Origin: Caryophanales bacterium UBA7029
GTDB taxonomy: Bacteria; Bacillota_I; Bacilli_A; RFN20; CAG-826
Direction: 5' to 3'
DNA: 10,381 nucleotides
Assembly (NCBI GenBank): GCA_002494205.1
Contig: DLBE01000041.1
Location: 1-10,381, forward strand
Shown here piece by piece: positions 1 to 10,366 of the stretch (position 1 is the stretch's first letter; each line of letters opens with the position of its first letter). The notes beneath the pieces are model-generated. The model was not told the DNA's origin, did no database searches, and saw nothing but the letters and a program-made list of their open reading frames with translations. The position numbers and the translations under genes are program-made.

Positions 1-371
1 GTGGAGTTTTCTTTAACTCTCCAGTCATTAATCTTTAAGTAGTTATCAATAACGTTTTTGTAATCAATGCTGGTTTGGGAAATTTGACGAAGTGATTCGT
101 GTTTCTTTCTATAAACCATATATGATTTTGCGACATCGATATAACCGCATTGAATTAAAACAACTTCAACTGAGTCTTGGATATCTTCGACTGAAACTGT
201 TCCGTCTTTAACTTTTGAATTGAAATCTGCAGTTACGCGTAACGCGAGCATTTCAATAATATCTTTTGTGTAGAACTTGTGTTCTTGCATAAAAGCGCGT
301 TCAATTGCATTTTCGATTTTCTTAATGTCGAAGTCTTTTATTGAACCATCTCTTTTTAGAATTTTGATCAT
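1..371 (-). CDS. nrdD: Anaerobic ribonucleoside-triphosphate reductase, N-terminal part (cut by the window edge)
   Basis: Only the first 123 codons are present; the gene runs off the left edge. The protein would reduce ribonucleoside triphosphates to deoxy forms in the cytoplasm using a glycyl radical (class III enzyme, activated by NrdG). The visible part is an ATP-cone, the allosteric nucleotide-binding domain, at about residues 1-95. It opens with IKILKRDGSIKDFDIKKIE and ends near YMVYRKKHESLRQ. After it comes DYKNVIDNYLKINDWRVKEN; the DWRVKEN stretch matches the entry to the NrdD catalytic domain and favours NrdD over NrdA or NrdJ, which can also carry ATP-cones. The glycyl-radical site and catalytic cysteines lie outside the window. 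The ATG at 371-369 follows AGAGGAGA (384-377) by 5 nt, which fixes the start. It is separated from the upstream operon by a terminator and has its own leader. Confidence 0.9.
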   Translation of the reverse strand, partial: MIKILKRDGSIKDFDIKKIENAIERAFMQEHKFYTKDIIEMLALRVTADFNSKVKDGTVSVEDIQDSVEVVLIQCGYIDVAKSYMVYRKKHESLRQISQTSIDYKNVIDNYLKINDWRVKENS

Positions 372-398
372 ATTTATCTCCTCTACCGAGCGTTTTTA

Positions 399-426
399 AA
401 AAATACTCTGCAAGCAGTGTATTTTT
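399..426. repeat. Inverted repeat with 13-bp arms in the nrdD leader
   Basis: The left arm AAAAATACTCTGC (399-411) and right arm GCAGTGTATTTTT (414-426) are complementary at 12 of 13 positions around a 2-nt centre; the single mismatch is T407/T418. It sits about 16 nt upstream of the nrdD ribosome binding site. Read as minus-strand RNA it can form a hairpin closed by a CUUG tetraloop and ending in a run of U, so it could be an attenuator. Read as DNA it could be the site of a dimeric regulator. The symmetry is seen in the sequence; either function is inference. Confidence 0.6.
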
Positions 427-459
427 CATCAACAAGTCGGATTTTTGTTGGTAGTCATT

Positions 460-488
460 ATTATATAGAAGAATTATTAATAAGGCAC
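460..488 (-). promoter_or_regulatory. Candidate nrdD promoter
   Basis: On the minus strand a perfect TATAAT lies at 465-460. The hexamer 17 bp upstream, GTGCCT at 488-483, is a poor -35, so the promoter would need help or be weak. It would give a leader of roughly 80 nt containing the 399-426 inverted repeat. An alternative is TATAGT at 510-505 with a 16-bp spacer to TTAATG, which would overlap the NrdR-like palindrome. I cannot choose between them from sequence alone. Confidence 0.35.
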
Positions 489-506
489 AGATTTTTAAAC
501 AAAAAC

Positions 507-525
507 TATACACTGTATATATTTT
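507..525. promoter_or_regulatory. NrdR-box-like palindrome upstream of nrdD
   Basis: The 16-mer ACACTGTATATATTTT (510-525) matches the general NrdR-box pattern ACACWATATATWGTGT, as I know it, at 13 of 16 positions, with one half-site (ACACT) intact. It overlaps a perfect short palindrome TATACA-C-TGTATA (507-519). NrdR is the ATP-cone repressor that commonly controls ribonucleotide reductase genes, so the location directly upstream of nrdD is right. NrdR usually binds two boxes at fixed spacing and I do not see a good second box, which lowers confidence. Confidence 0.35.
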
Positions 526-558
526 TCATTAATTTGTTCGATAAAATCAAAAACTTAT

Positions 559-587
559 AAAAAAAGCCCGGTTATGTTAACCAGGCT
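559..587 (-). terminator. Rho-independent terminator closing the pcrA-mazG operon
   Basis: Read on the minus strand, AGCCTGGTTA (587-578) pairs with TAACCGGGCT (574-565) around an ACA loop. This gives a 10-bp stem with one G-U wobble, followed at once by TTTTTT (564-559). It lies about 19 nt past the stop codon of the MazG-like gene and upstream of the nrdD leader, as expected for the end of the eight-gene transcript. On the plus strand the stem is followed by ATTTTAAT, so it could work weakly in that direction, but no plus-strand gene needs it. Confidence 0.88.
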
Positions 588-605
588 ATTTTAATATCAA
601 AGATA

Positions 606-920
606 TTATTCGTTATACTTCTTTGCAAGACCTTTAAATTTTTCAACAGGATACTTTTTCTCGTTTTGATCCATTTTTTCGTTAACGACTTCGTCGAGGT
701 CTAATTTAAGCTCATCAGCGAGATTTTGGCAATTAACAATAACGTCGGCCAATTCTTCTTTTACCTTGTCTAATTTAAAGTTTTCATTCCATTGAAAGCA
801 TTCAAGAAGTTCAGTCGCTTCAATTGCAATAGTTTTAGCTAATGCATTTGGAGTATGGTACTTATTCCAATCTCGATCAGAAGTGAATCTTCTTATTCTT
901 TCAATTGTCTTTTCTTTCAT
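606..920 (-). CDS. MazG-like nucleotide pyrophosphohydrolase
   Basis: The 104-residue protein is predicted to hydrolyse (d)NTPs, often non-canonical or surplus ones, to monophosphate and pyrophosphate in the cytoplasm, as in the compact all-alpha MazG-like/dCTPase (RS21-C6, DCTPP1) family. The metal-binding pattern is visible: E34-x-x-E37 in IEATELLECFQW and E56-x-x-D59 in EELADVIVNCQNLAD. The N-terminal RDWNKYHTPNALA and the C-terminal NEKKYP also fit that family. The length is normal for a single-domain member and no residue seems missing. It is the last gene of the operon, 8 nt after the hydrolase stop, with only a weak TAAG-like ribosome binding site, so coupled translation is likely. The next gene is nrdD, which also acts on nucleotides but has its own leader. 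The exact substrate cannot be told from sequence. Confidence 0.9.
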   Translation of the reverse strand: MKEKTIERIRRFTSDRDWNKYHTPNALAKTIAIEATELLECFQWNENFKLDKVKEELADVIVNCQNLADELKLDLDEVVNEKMDQNEKKYPVEKFKGLAKKYNE

Positions 921-928
921 TTTGTTAC

Positions 929-1837
929 TTATTTCTTAATAAAATTAAGAATATCATCATATACTTGTTGTTTATTGTCTTCATTTAAAATTTCGTGTCT
1001 CATATGATCATAGATTTTAAGTTCAACATCTTTAACACCAAGTTTTTTATATAAATCTGCTAATTTTGATGGGCCTTTTCCATAAGCTCCAACAGGATCT
1101 TCTTTACCGGCAACCAATAAAATTGGTAAATCTTTATTAATCTTAACTAAGAATTTTTTCTTATATAGACGGTGATTACCTTTTAAAAGCTCTCTATAGA
1201 ATCCATTTGAAGATGGATGTCCACATTTTGGATCAGCAAGATACTTTTTAACGTTTTCTTCATTATATGAAAGCCAATCACAATCAGTTTTTCTATTTTT
1301 AACTGATTTTGCATATGCACCAACAGCTAAACCACTTAAAAATTTAGCGCGTCTAGTTTCGCCTCTTAATTTACAAATTAATCTTGCTAATGGATATCCA
1401 GCAGAGTAAGCAAGTTTTGCGTTAGGACCATTTGTGCCCATAATAACTGCCTTTGTTGGGCGCTTTGCATAACGTTGAATGTAATCCTGAATCATAAATG
1501 ATCCCATTGAGTGGCCAAACACAATTAATGGTTTATTTTTAATTGCGTATTTTTTAGCAACATCATCCACAATACGAACACATTTTGAGAAGAATGAACG
1601 CGGAACTATACCAAGTTGTTCTTCTTTAATTGCGTTTTCACCTTGTCCATAATGGTCAATACAATAAACGTTATAACCATTTTTATTTAAAAATTTAGCA
1701 AAATCATCATAACGGTATGCGCATTCTTCCATACCTGTCGCAATAACGACAACGCCTTCTGGTTTTTCACATTCCCACGCGAAGCCAAAAAGAATGTCAT
1801 TATTAACTGTTTTAATGCTAATTGATTTTCTTTCCAT
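929..1837 (-). CDS. Alpha/beta hydrolase, lysophospholipase/monoacylglycerol lipase-like
   Basis: The 302-residue serine hydrolase belongs to the Hydrolase_4 (serine aminopeptidase S33-like, COG2267) group, which contains lysophospholipases and monoacylglycerol lipases. The catalytic triad appears to be S110 in GHSMG, D247 in AGKEDPVG and H281 in MRHEILNE; the last motif is typical of that group. The cap region contains DCDWLSYNEE (residues 185-194) and NGFYRELL (211-218), as in many Firmicutes homologues. Residues ATGMEECAYRYDDFAKFL (33-50) correspond to the HGMxEHxxRY motif, but with Thr in place of the His before Gly. There is no signal peptide or membrane segment, so it is probably cytoplasmic. 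The ATG at 1837-1835 is chosen because TAAGGAGG (1853-1846) stands 8 nt before it; a longer reading back to 2002 would overlap galE and begin at TTG. The substrate is unknown. Confidence 0.88.
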   Translation of the reverse strand: MERKSISIKTVNNDILFGFAWECEKPEGVVVIATGMEECAYRYDDFAKFLNKNGYNVYCIDHYGQGENAIKEEQLGIVPRSFFSKCVRIVDDVAKKYAIKNKPLIVFGHSMGSFMIQDYIQRYAKRPTKAVIMGTNGPNAKLAYSAGYPLARLICKLRGETRRAKFLSGLAVGAYAKSVKNRKTDCDWLSYNEENVKKYLADPKCGHPSSNGFYRELLKGNHRLYKKKFLVKINKDLPILLVAGKEDPVGAYGKGPSKLADLYKKLGVKDVELKIYDHMRHEILNEDNKQQVYDDILNFIKK

Positions 1838-1845
1838 TAAATTTG

Positions 1846-1853
1846 CCTCCTTA
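1846..1853 (-). promoter_or_regulatory. Ribosome binding site of the hydrolase gene, fused to the galE stop codon
   Basis: On the minus strand TAAGGAGG contains the galE stop codon TAA as its first three bases and a full AAGGAGG Shine-Dalgarno sequence, 8 nt before the hydrolase ATG. It decides the start and suggests that ribosomes finishing galE can reinitiate on the next gene. Confidence 0.85.
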
Positions 1854-2870
1854 TTTGTCATAACCTTTTGGGTTTTTCTTTTGCCAATTCCAGGAATCCC
1901 TACACGCATCAACAATTGTTCTCGTGCATTTAAAGCCCATTTCTCTATAAGCCTTATCTGCGTTTGCGTAACAAGCAGCAATATCGCCTGGACGGCGTTC
2001 AACTATTTGATAATTAATTTTTATGTTGTTTGCTTCCTCAAAAGCATGAACAAGTTCAAGCACTGAAGTACCCAACCCAGTACCGAGGTTATAAATCAAT
2101 AAACCCGGTTTTTCCTCGATTTTTTTTATAGAAAGGATATGTCCATGCGCTAAATCATCAACGTGAATATAATCACGAACTCCAGTTCCATCTGGTGTAT
2201 CGTAATCGTCTCCAAAAACTCTCAATTGTTTAAGTTTTCCAACCGCAACTTGAGTAATGTAAGGCATAAGGTTATTTGGAATACCTTGAGGGTCTTCACC
2301 AATCAAGCCTGATTTGTGAGCGCCAATAGGGTTAAAGTATCTAAGCAAAACGATGTTCCATTCTTTATCTTTTTTAGCAACATCTTTTAGTAAATACTCA
2401 ATTCTTAATTTTGTTTCTCCATAAGGATTTGTTGTTGGACCAAGTTTATCTTCTTCATAAATTGGGACGCGTTCTGGATTTCCATAGACAGTGGCTGAAC
2501 TTGAGAAAACAATGTTTTTACAGCCATGTTTTTCCATCACCTTAAGCAAAACTTCAGTTGATCCGATATTATTATCAAAATAAAGCTTTGGTTTTTGAAC
2601 TGATTCGCCAACCGATTTTAAACCCGCAAAATGAATAACAGCAAAGATATCATTCTCATCAAAAATCTTATTCATTCCTGCCTCATCACGTACATCTAAT
2701 TCGTAAAAAAGTGGCCTTTTTCCAGTGATTTTTTCAATTCTATTAAGAACTTCTGGTTTTGAATTAACTAAATTATCGACAATAATTGGTTCATATCCAG
2801 CTTCATAAAGTTGAACGACTGTGTGTGAGCCAATATAGCCCATTCCACCGGTTACTAAAATCTTTTTCAT
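1851..2870 (-). CDS. galE: UDP-glucose 4-epimerase
   Basis: The 339-residue enzyme interconverts UDP-glucose and UDP-galactose in the cytoplasm, supplying galactose units for cell-surface polymers or allowing galactose use (Leloir pathway). It is an extended short-chain dehydrogenase/reductase. The NAD-binding GGMGYIGSHT is at residues 8-17 (GxxGxxG: G8, G11, G14). D32 in IVDNLVNS caps the Rossmann strand. The catalytic residues are S125 in SSSATVYG and Y150/K154 in NPYGETK. RYFNPIGAH and RDYIHVDDLA are further family motifs, and the length matches E. coli GalE. The ATG overlaps the gatB stop by one base (TAATG), so translation is probably coupled. Its AAAGGAG (2891-2885) is 14 nt from the ATG, longer than usual. 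No other galactose genes (galK, galT) are in the window, so a role in surface polysaccharide precursors is as likely as galactose breakdown. Members of this family can also act on N-acetylated sugars. Confidence 0.95.
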   Translation of the reverse strand: MKKILVTGGMGYIGSHTVVQLYEAGYEPIIVDNLVNSKPEVLNRIEKITGKRPLFYELDVRDEAGMNKIFDENDIFAVIHFAGLKSVGESVQKPKLYFDNNIGSTEVLLKVMEKHGCKNIVFSSSATVYGNPERVPIYEEDKLGPTTNPYGETKLRIEYLLKDVAKKDKEWNIVLLRYFNPIGAHKSGLIGEDPQGIPNNLMPYITQVAVGKLKQLRVFGDDYDTPDGTGVRDYIHVDDLAHGHILSIKKIEEKPGLLIYNLGTGLGTSVLELVHAFEEANNIKINYQIVERRPGDIAACYANADKAYREMGFKCTRTIVDACRDSWNWQKKNPKGYDK

Positions 2871-4300
2871 TAACGTTTATTTAACTCCTTTAACAACATG
2901 TCGGATGTTAGCTTTGGATTAATCTTGCCTTGAGTCTTTTTCATAATTTGACCAACCAAGAATCCTAAGGCACGTCCTTTACCTTCTTTATAATCAACAA
3001 TAGCTTGTGGATTCTCTTCTAATACTTCTTGAACCACTTTTGCAATAAAGTCGAGGTCAGAAATTTGAGAAGAAATACCAAGCATCTCTTTTGCTTTATT
3101 AGCATCTACGTCTGTTTCAAGCATTTTTGCGAATATTTCTCTAGCCTGATTCGAATTAACATCATTAGAATCTACGAGTTTAACTAGCCCTGCCAACTTT
3201 TCAGGAGAAAGTTTAAATTCTTTGATAGATATAACATTCTTATTTAAATAAGCCATTACATCTACGTTAATCCAGTTAGCAAGTAACTTATATGCCTTTG
3301 AATATTTGCTTGCTTCGTCATAATAATCTGAAATATCTTTTTCAGACACCAAAAGTGAAGCATCGTAATTATTTAATCCGTGCTCTTTGATATAGCGATC
3401 TTTTTTAGATTCAGCAAGTTCAGGGCAGGTATCAATAGCGTTTTTGATAAATTCGTCACTTAGCTTAATTGGAGTGATGTTTGTTTCTGGATAATACTTA
3501 TAATCAACAGCATCAGTCTTTAATCGCATTGGAACTGTTTCGTTTTTCTTATCATCGTAACGACGAGTTTCTTGAATAATTTCTTTACCTTCTTCAAGTA
3601 GCTTAGCTTGTCGATTTACCTCAAAATCTATGGCTTTTTGCACATAATTTATAGAATTTATGTTTTTAACTTCGACCTTTTTGCCGAATACATTTGATCC
3701 TTTCGGACGAATAGAAACGTTTGTGTCAACGCGGAGAGAACCTTCCTCCATTTTGCCATCACTAACGCCAGAGAAAACAACAATCGAACGAATCTTCTCA
3801 ACATATTTCATTGCTTCTTCACCACTTCTAAGTTCAGGTTTAGAAACAATTTCGATAAGTGGAATACCAGCACGATTGTAATTTAAAAGTGTAAATGCCG
3901 GGAAGTGAAGTTGTTTGCATGTATCTTCTTCAATGTGAAGACGTTCAATACCAATGCGTTTGATTTTTCCATCAACTTCAATTTCTAAATAGCCTTCGCT
4001 ACCGATTGGTCTTCTTTGTTGAGTTATTTGATAGCCTTTAGGTAAATCACTATAGAAATAGTTCTTACGATCGAAATGTAAAACATTATCAATATTCATA
4101 TGAAGGGCATTACAAACCCTTATTGCATAGATAACACCTTCTTTATTTACGGTTGGTAATGTTCCAGGGAACGCCATATCTAAAGGAGCACACAAAGTGT
4201 TTGGCTCTTTTCCGTATGCGACAGGAGCAGGTGAGAACATTTTTGACTTAGTCTTAAGTTCAACGTGAATTTCAAGACCAATAACTGGTTCAAATTCCAT
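2870..4300 (-). CDS. gatB: Aspartyl/glutamyl-tRNA amidotransferase subunit B
   Basis: The 476-residue tRNA-binding and kinase-like subunit of GatCAB activates the glutamyl or aspartyl group on a misacylated tRNA with ATP, then transfers to it the ammonia made by GatA. Family motifs run the full length: VIGLEIHVELKTKSKMFSPA (residues 6-25), AFPGTLPTVN (43-52), YSDLPKGYQITQ (83-94), ERLHIEEDTCKQLH (119-132), LLNYNRAGIPLIEIVSKP (138-155), MEEGSLRVDTNVS (184-196), EVKNINS (210-216) and QETRRYDD (243-250). A YqeY-like helical tail ends with SDMLLKELNKR. The length is normal. The start follows AAAGGAGGG (4317-4309) by 8 nt; that site lies within the last codons of gatA, and the gene begins 2 nt after the gatA stop. 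Having all three subunits in one operon suits the 1:1:1 complex. Confidence 0.97.
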   Translation of the reverse strand: MEFEPVIGLEIHVELKTKSKMFSPAPVAYGKEPNTLCAPLDMAFPGTLPTVNKEGVIYAIRVCNALHMNIDNVLHFDRKNYFYSDLPKGYQITQQRRPIGSEGYLEIEVDGKIKRIGIERLHIEEDTCKQLHFPAFTLLNYNRAGIPLIEIVSKPELRSGEEAMKYVEKIRSIVVFSGVSDGKMEEGSLRVDTNVSIRPKGSNVFGKKVEVKNINSINYVQKAIDFEVNRQAKLLEEGKEIIQETRRYDDKKNETVPMRLKTDAVDYKYYPETNITPIKLSDEFIKNAIDTCPELAESKKDRYIKEHGLNNYDASLLVSEKDISDYYDEASKYSKAYKLLANWINVDVMAYLNKNVISIKEFKLSPEKLAGLVKLVDSNDVNSNQAREIFAKMLETDVDANKAKEMLGISSQISDLDFIAKVVQEVLEENPQAIVDYKEGKGRALGFLVGQIMKKTQGKINPKLTSDMLLKELNKR

Positions 4301-4302
4301 TT

Positions 4303-5757
4303 TTATTTCCCTCCTTTCGCATAAATATTGGCAAGGCCTGTGATTTGCTCTAATTCATAGGCAACTTGGAATAACCCAACTTCATCAAAAGCTCTGCCCA
4401 TTAAGTTCGCGCCAAATGGCATATCGTTTTTAAAACCAATTGGTAAAGTGATTGATGGTAGTCCAGCAAAGTTGCCCAAAACTAGATGATTATCAGCGAT
4501 TAAATATTCATCGGATAGACGATCGCTAGACTCATTAATTTTAGGTGCAATGCTAGGAGCGGCAGGTAAATAAATAAAATCATTATCCTTAAGGATATTG
4601 TTAACAATTTCGACAATTCTGCGTCTATTTCTTTGAGCACGCAAGAATAAATCGTTTTGATTTTCTTTCATTAATGCAAAAGATCCAATAACAAAACGAC
4701 GCTTAATGAGTTCACCAAAACCTTTGGTTCTAGCTTCACACATAACTTCTTCATAAGTTGAACCGTTAGAAAGTGGTCCAAACTTGATTCCGTCTAGGTT
4801 TGCATTATTTGATGTTGCTTCAGCACACGATATCACAAAGTAAGTTGGGAATAATGAGGTTAGAACTTCATTAGGTATTGAAACTTCATTAATTTTGAAT
4901 CCTCTATTTTTGAATTCAGAAACCGTTTTGTTAAAGGCCATTACAACCTCTTTATCAGAAATAGTGTCAACAATCTCTTTAACAATAGCAATATTGCGTT
5001 TTTCACATGGTTTTCCCACGAATTTCCAGTAATTTTCAACTTTTTCGGTCGATGAAGTTGCGTCTTTTTCGTCACGTCCAGCAAGCACGCTTGTTACGAT
5101 TGCACAATCCATTACATTACGTGAAAAAATACCAATAGTGTCCAAAGAAGGTGCAAATGGGAAAAGTCCCCATCTTGAAATTCTGCTCCATGTTGGTTTT
5201 AAACCTACAAGACCGGCAAACGAAGCAGGTTTACGAGTTGAATCACCCGTATCAGAAGCTAAAGCAAACGGAACTATTCCAGCGGCTGTAGCTGCTGCAG
5301 ATCCACATGAAGATCCGCCAACAAGTCTAGTTTTGCTCTTGTCCCAAGGGTTATGTGTAACGCCTAAATGACCACTTGTTCCTGTTCCGCCCATTGCAAG
5401 TTCATCTAAAGTTGTTTTTCCAATAGGAACTGCTTTTGCATCCTTAAGTTTTTTAACAACTGTTGCATCAAAAACCGGAATATATCCTTTTAGGATATTA
5501 CTAGATGCTGTAGTAGGAACATCTTTTGTTGACATGTTGTCTTTGATAACAAAAGGAATCCCCCAAAGAAGGTTATTTTCATCAACTTCACCTAGGTTAG
5601 AAGCAATTTTAATTGCTTCATTTTCCATTATGTATTCAAAAGCGTTGTTATCATCTTTTTTTGCAAGTTCAATTGCATCTTTAACTAAATCTAAAGGTGT
5701 AACTTTTTTAGACACTAAAAGTTCGTGCAACTGTAAAATAGATTTTCCTTCGTACAT
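4303..5757 (-). CDS. gatA: Aspartyl/glutamyl-tRNA amidotransferase subunit A
   Basis: The glutaminase subunit of GatCAB releases ammonia from glutamine (or asparagine) and passes it through a tunnel to GatB. It is an amidase-signature enzyme of 484 residues. The Ser-cisSer-Lys triad appears as K72 in FVIKDNMS, S149 in GGSSCGSAAATAAG and S173 in ASDTGDSTRKPASF. LVGLKPTW, SRWGLFPFAPSLDTIG and the C-terminal NFAGLPSITLPIG and PFGANLMG are also typical. The usual GGS before the nucleophile reads GDS here. The ATG at 5757-5755 is preferred: it lies 1 nt after the gatC stop, and AAAGGTGG (5774-5767) stands 9 nt before it. A longer reading from a TTG at 5853 would overlap gatC by about 95 nt and adds 32 residues unlike any GatA N-terminus. 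Confidence 0.96.
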   Translation of the reverse strand: MYEGKSILQLHELLVSKKVTPLDLVKDAIELAKKDDNNAFEYIMENEAIKIASNLGEVDENNLLWGIPFVIKDNMSTKDVPTTASSNILKGYIPVFDATVVKKLKDAKAVPIGKTTLDELAMGGTGTSGHLGVTHNPWDKSKTRLVGGSSCGSAAATAAGIVPFALASDTGDSTRKPASFAGLVGLKPTWSRISRWGLFPFAPSLDTIGIFSRNVMDCAIVTSVLAGRDEKDATSSTEKVENYWKFVGKPCEKRNIAIVKEIVDTISDKEVVMAFNKTVSEFKNRGFKINEVSIPNEVLTSLFPTYFVISCAEATSNNANLDGIKFGPLSNGSTYEEVMCEARTKGFGELIKRRFVIGSFALMKENQNDLFLRAQRNRRRIVEIVNNILKDNDFIYLPAAPSIAPKINESSDRLSDEYLIADNHLVLGNFAGLPSITLPIGFKNDMPFGANLMGRAFDEVGLFQVAYELEQITGLANIYAKGGK

Positions 5758-5758
5758 A

Positions 5759-6055
5759 TTATTGCACCACCTTTGGCAATCTAATTTGACCACCGATTTT
5801 ACGTTTTGAGTTTCTAAGTGCTTCTTCCCTTGAAAGAGGTTCTTCTGGAACATCTTCTCTTAAATAAGAGGTTGTGCATTCAAAAGGAAAAACCATTGGT
5901 TCATATTTCTCAATCGAACTATCTGAACCTATAATATTCATTTGTTTTGTGACGATATCAAACTCCTTCAAAAGAGTCTCATATTCGTTTTCAGACATAT
6001 CAAACAGCAACCTTTTTGCTGCGTCTTTTAATACTTCAATATTGTAATCTTTCAT
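5759..6055 (-). CDS. gatC: Aspartyl/glutamyl-tRNA amidotransferase subunit C
   Basis: The 98-residue small subunit wraps around GatA and joins it to GatB, stabilising the complex. It shows the usual N-terminal helices (VLKDAAKRLLFDMSENEYETLL region, about residues 8-31). The conserved extended tail follows: YLREDVPEEPLSREEALRNS (64-83) and GGQIRLPKVVQ (88-98), the match to the LREDxxxxSLxREEAL...VPKV pattern. The length is normal. It opens the gatCAB block, 17 nt after ligA ends, and has no Shine-Dalgarno sequence: the 20 nt before the ATG are almost only A and T. A promoter-like sequence lies just upstream (see that entry). The next in-frame ATG (residue 20) would cut away the first helix and is unlikely. 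Confidence 0.95.
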   Translation of the reverse strand: MKDYNIEVLKDAAKRLLFDMSENEYETLLKEFDIVTKQMNIIGSDSSIEKYEPMVFPFECTTSYLREDVPEEPLSREEALRNSKRKIGGQIRLPKVVQ

Positions 6056-6066
6056 AGCAAATTAAA

Positions 6067-10283
<4,217 letters not shown>

Positions 10284-10295
10284 ATAATTTAAAGA

Positions 10296-10340
10296 ATTAT
10301 TACTATGTAATATTTTATCACAATTACATTAATTACTCAA
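10296..10340 (-). promoter_or_regulatory. Candidate promoter(s) of pcrA and the operon
   Basis: On the minus strand TTGAGT (10340-10335) and TAAAAT (10317-10312) are 17 bp apart, and TGA immediately precedes the latter, giving an extended -10 (TGnTAAAAT). Transcription would start near 10305, leaving a leader of about 22 nt with no Shine-Dalgarno sequence. A second possible -10, AATAAT (10301-10296), ends 12 nt before the ATG and has TTGTGA 16 bp upstream; it would give an almost leaderless message. Both are pattern matches without further support. Confidence 0.45.
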
Positions 10341-10348
10341 TGAAAGAT

Positions 10349-10366
10349 ATAGTTATTTGTAACTAT
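10349..10366. repeat. Short perfect inverted repeat upstream of the pcrA promoter
   Basis: ATAGTTA (10349-10355) and TAACTAT (10360-10366) are perfect complements around TTTG. The repeat lies about 9 bp upstream of the candidate -35. It has no adjoining U-run in the minus direction, so it is not a normal terminator. It could be an operator, or chance in A+T-rich DNA. The remaining bases to 10381 hold stop codons in all three minus-strand frames, so an upstream gene could end there, but too little is shown to tell. Confidence 0.35.

Noticed and set aside
322..513. A possible 63-residue minus-strand protein with a hydrophobic N-terminal stretch
   Set aside because: It begins at GTG inside the palindrome, has no ribosome binding site, crosses the promoter and leader elements and runs out of frame into nrdD. 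It looks like a chance open frame in A+T-rich DNA.
1838..2002. N-terminal extension of the hydrolase
   Set aside because: It would start at TTG and overlap the 3' end of galE by about 150 nt, while a textbook ribosome binding site precedes the ATG at 1837. The extra residues do not resemble the family or a signal peptide.
5758..5853. N-terminal extension of GatA
   Set aside because: It starts at TTG within gatC and adds residues foreign to GatA. The ATG at 5757, 1 nt after the gatC stop with AAAGGTGG before it, is better.
10349..10366. Terminator of an upstream gene
   Set aside because: The stem is only 7 A/T-rich base pairs and lacks a following U-run on the minus strand, so it was kept only as an inverted repeat.
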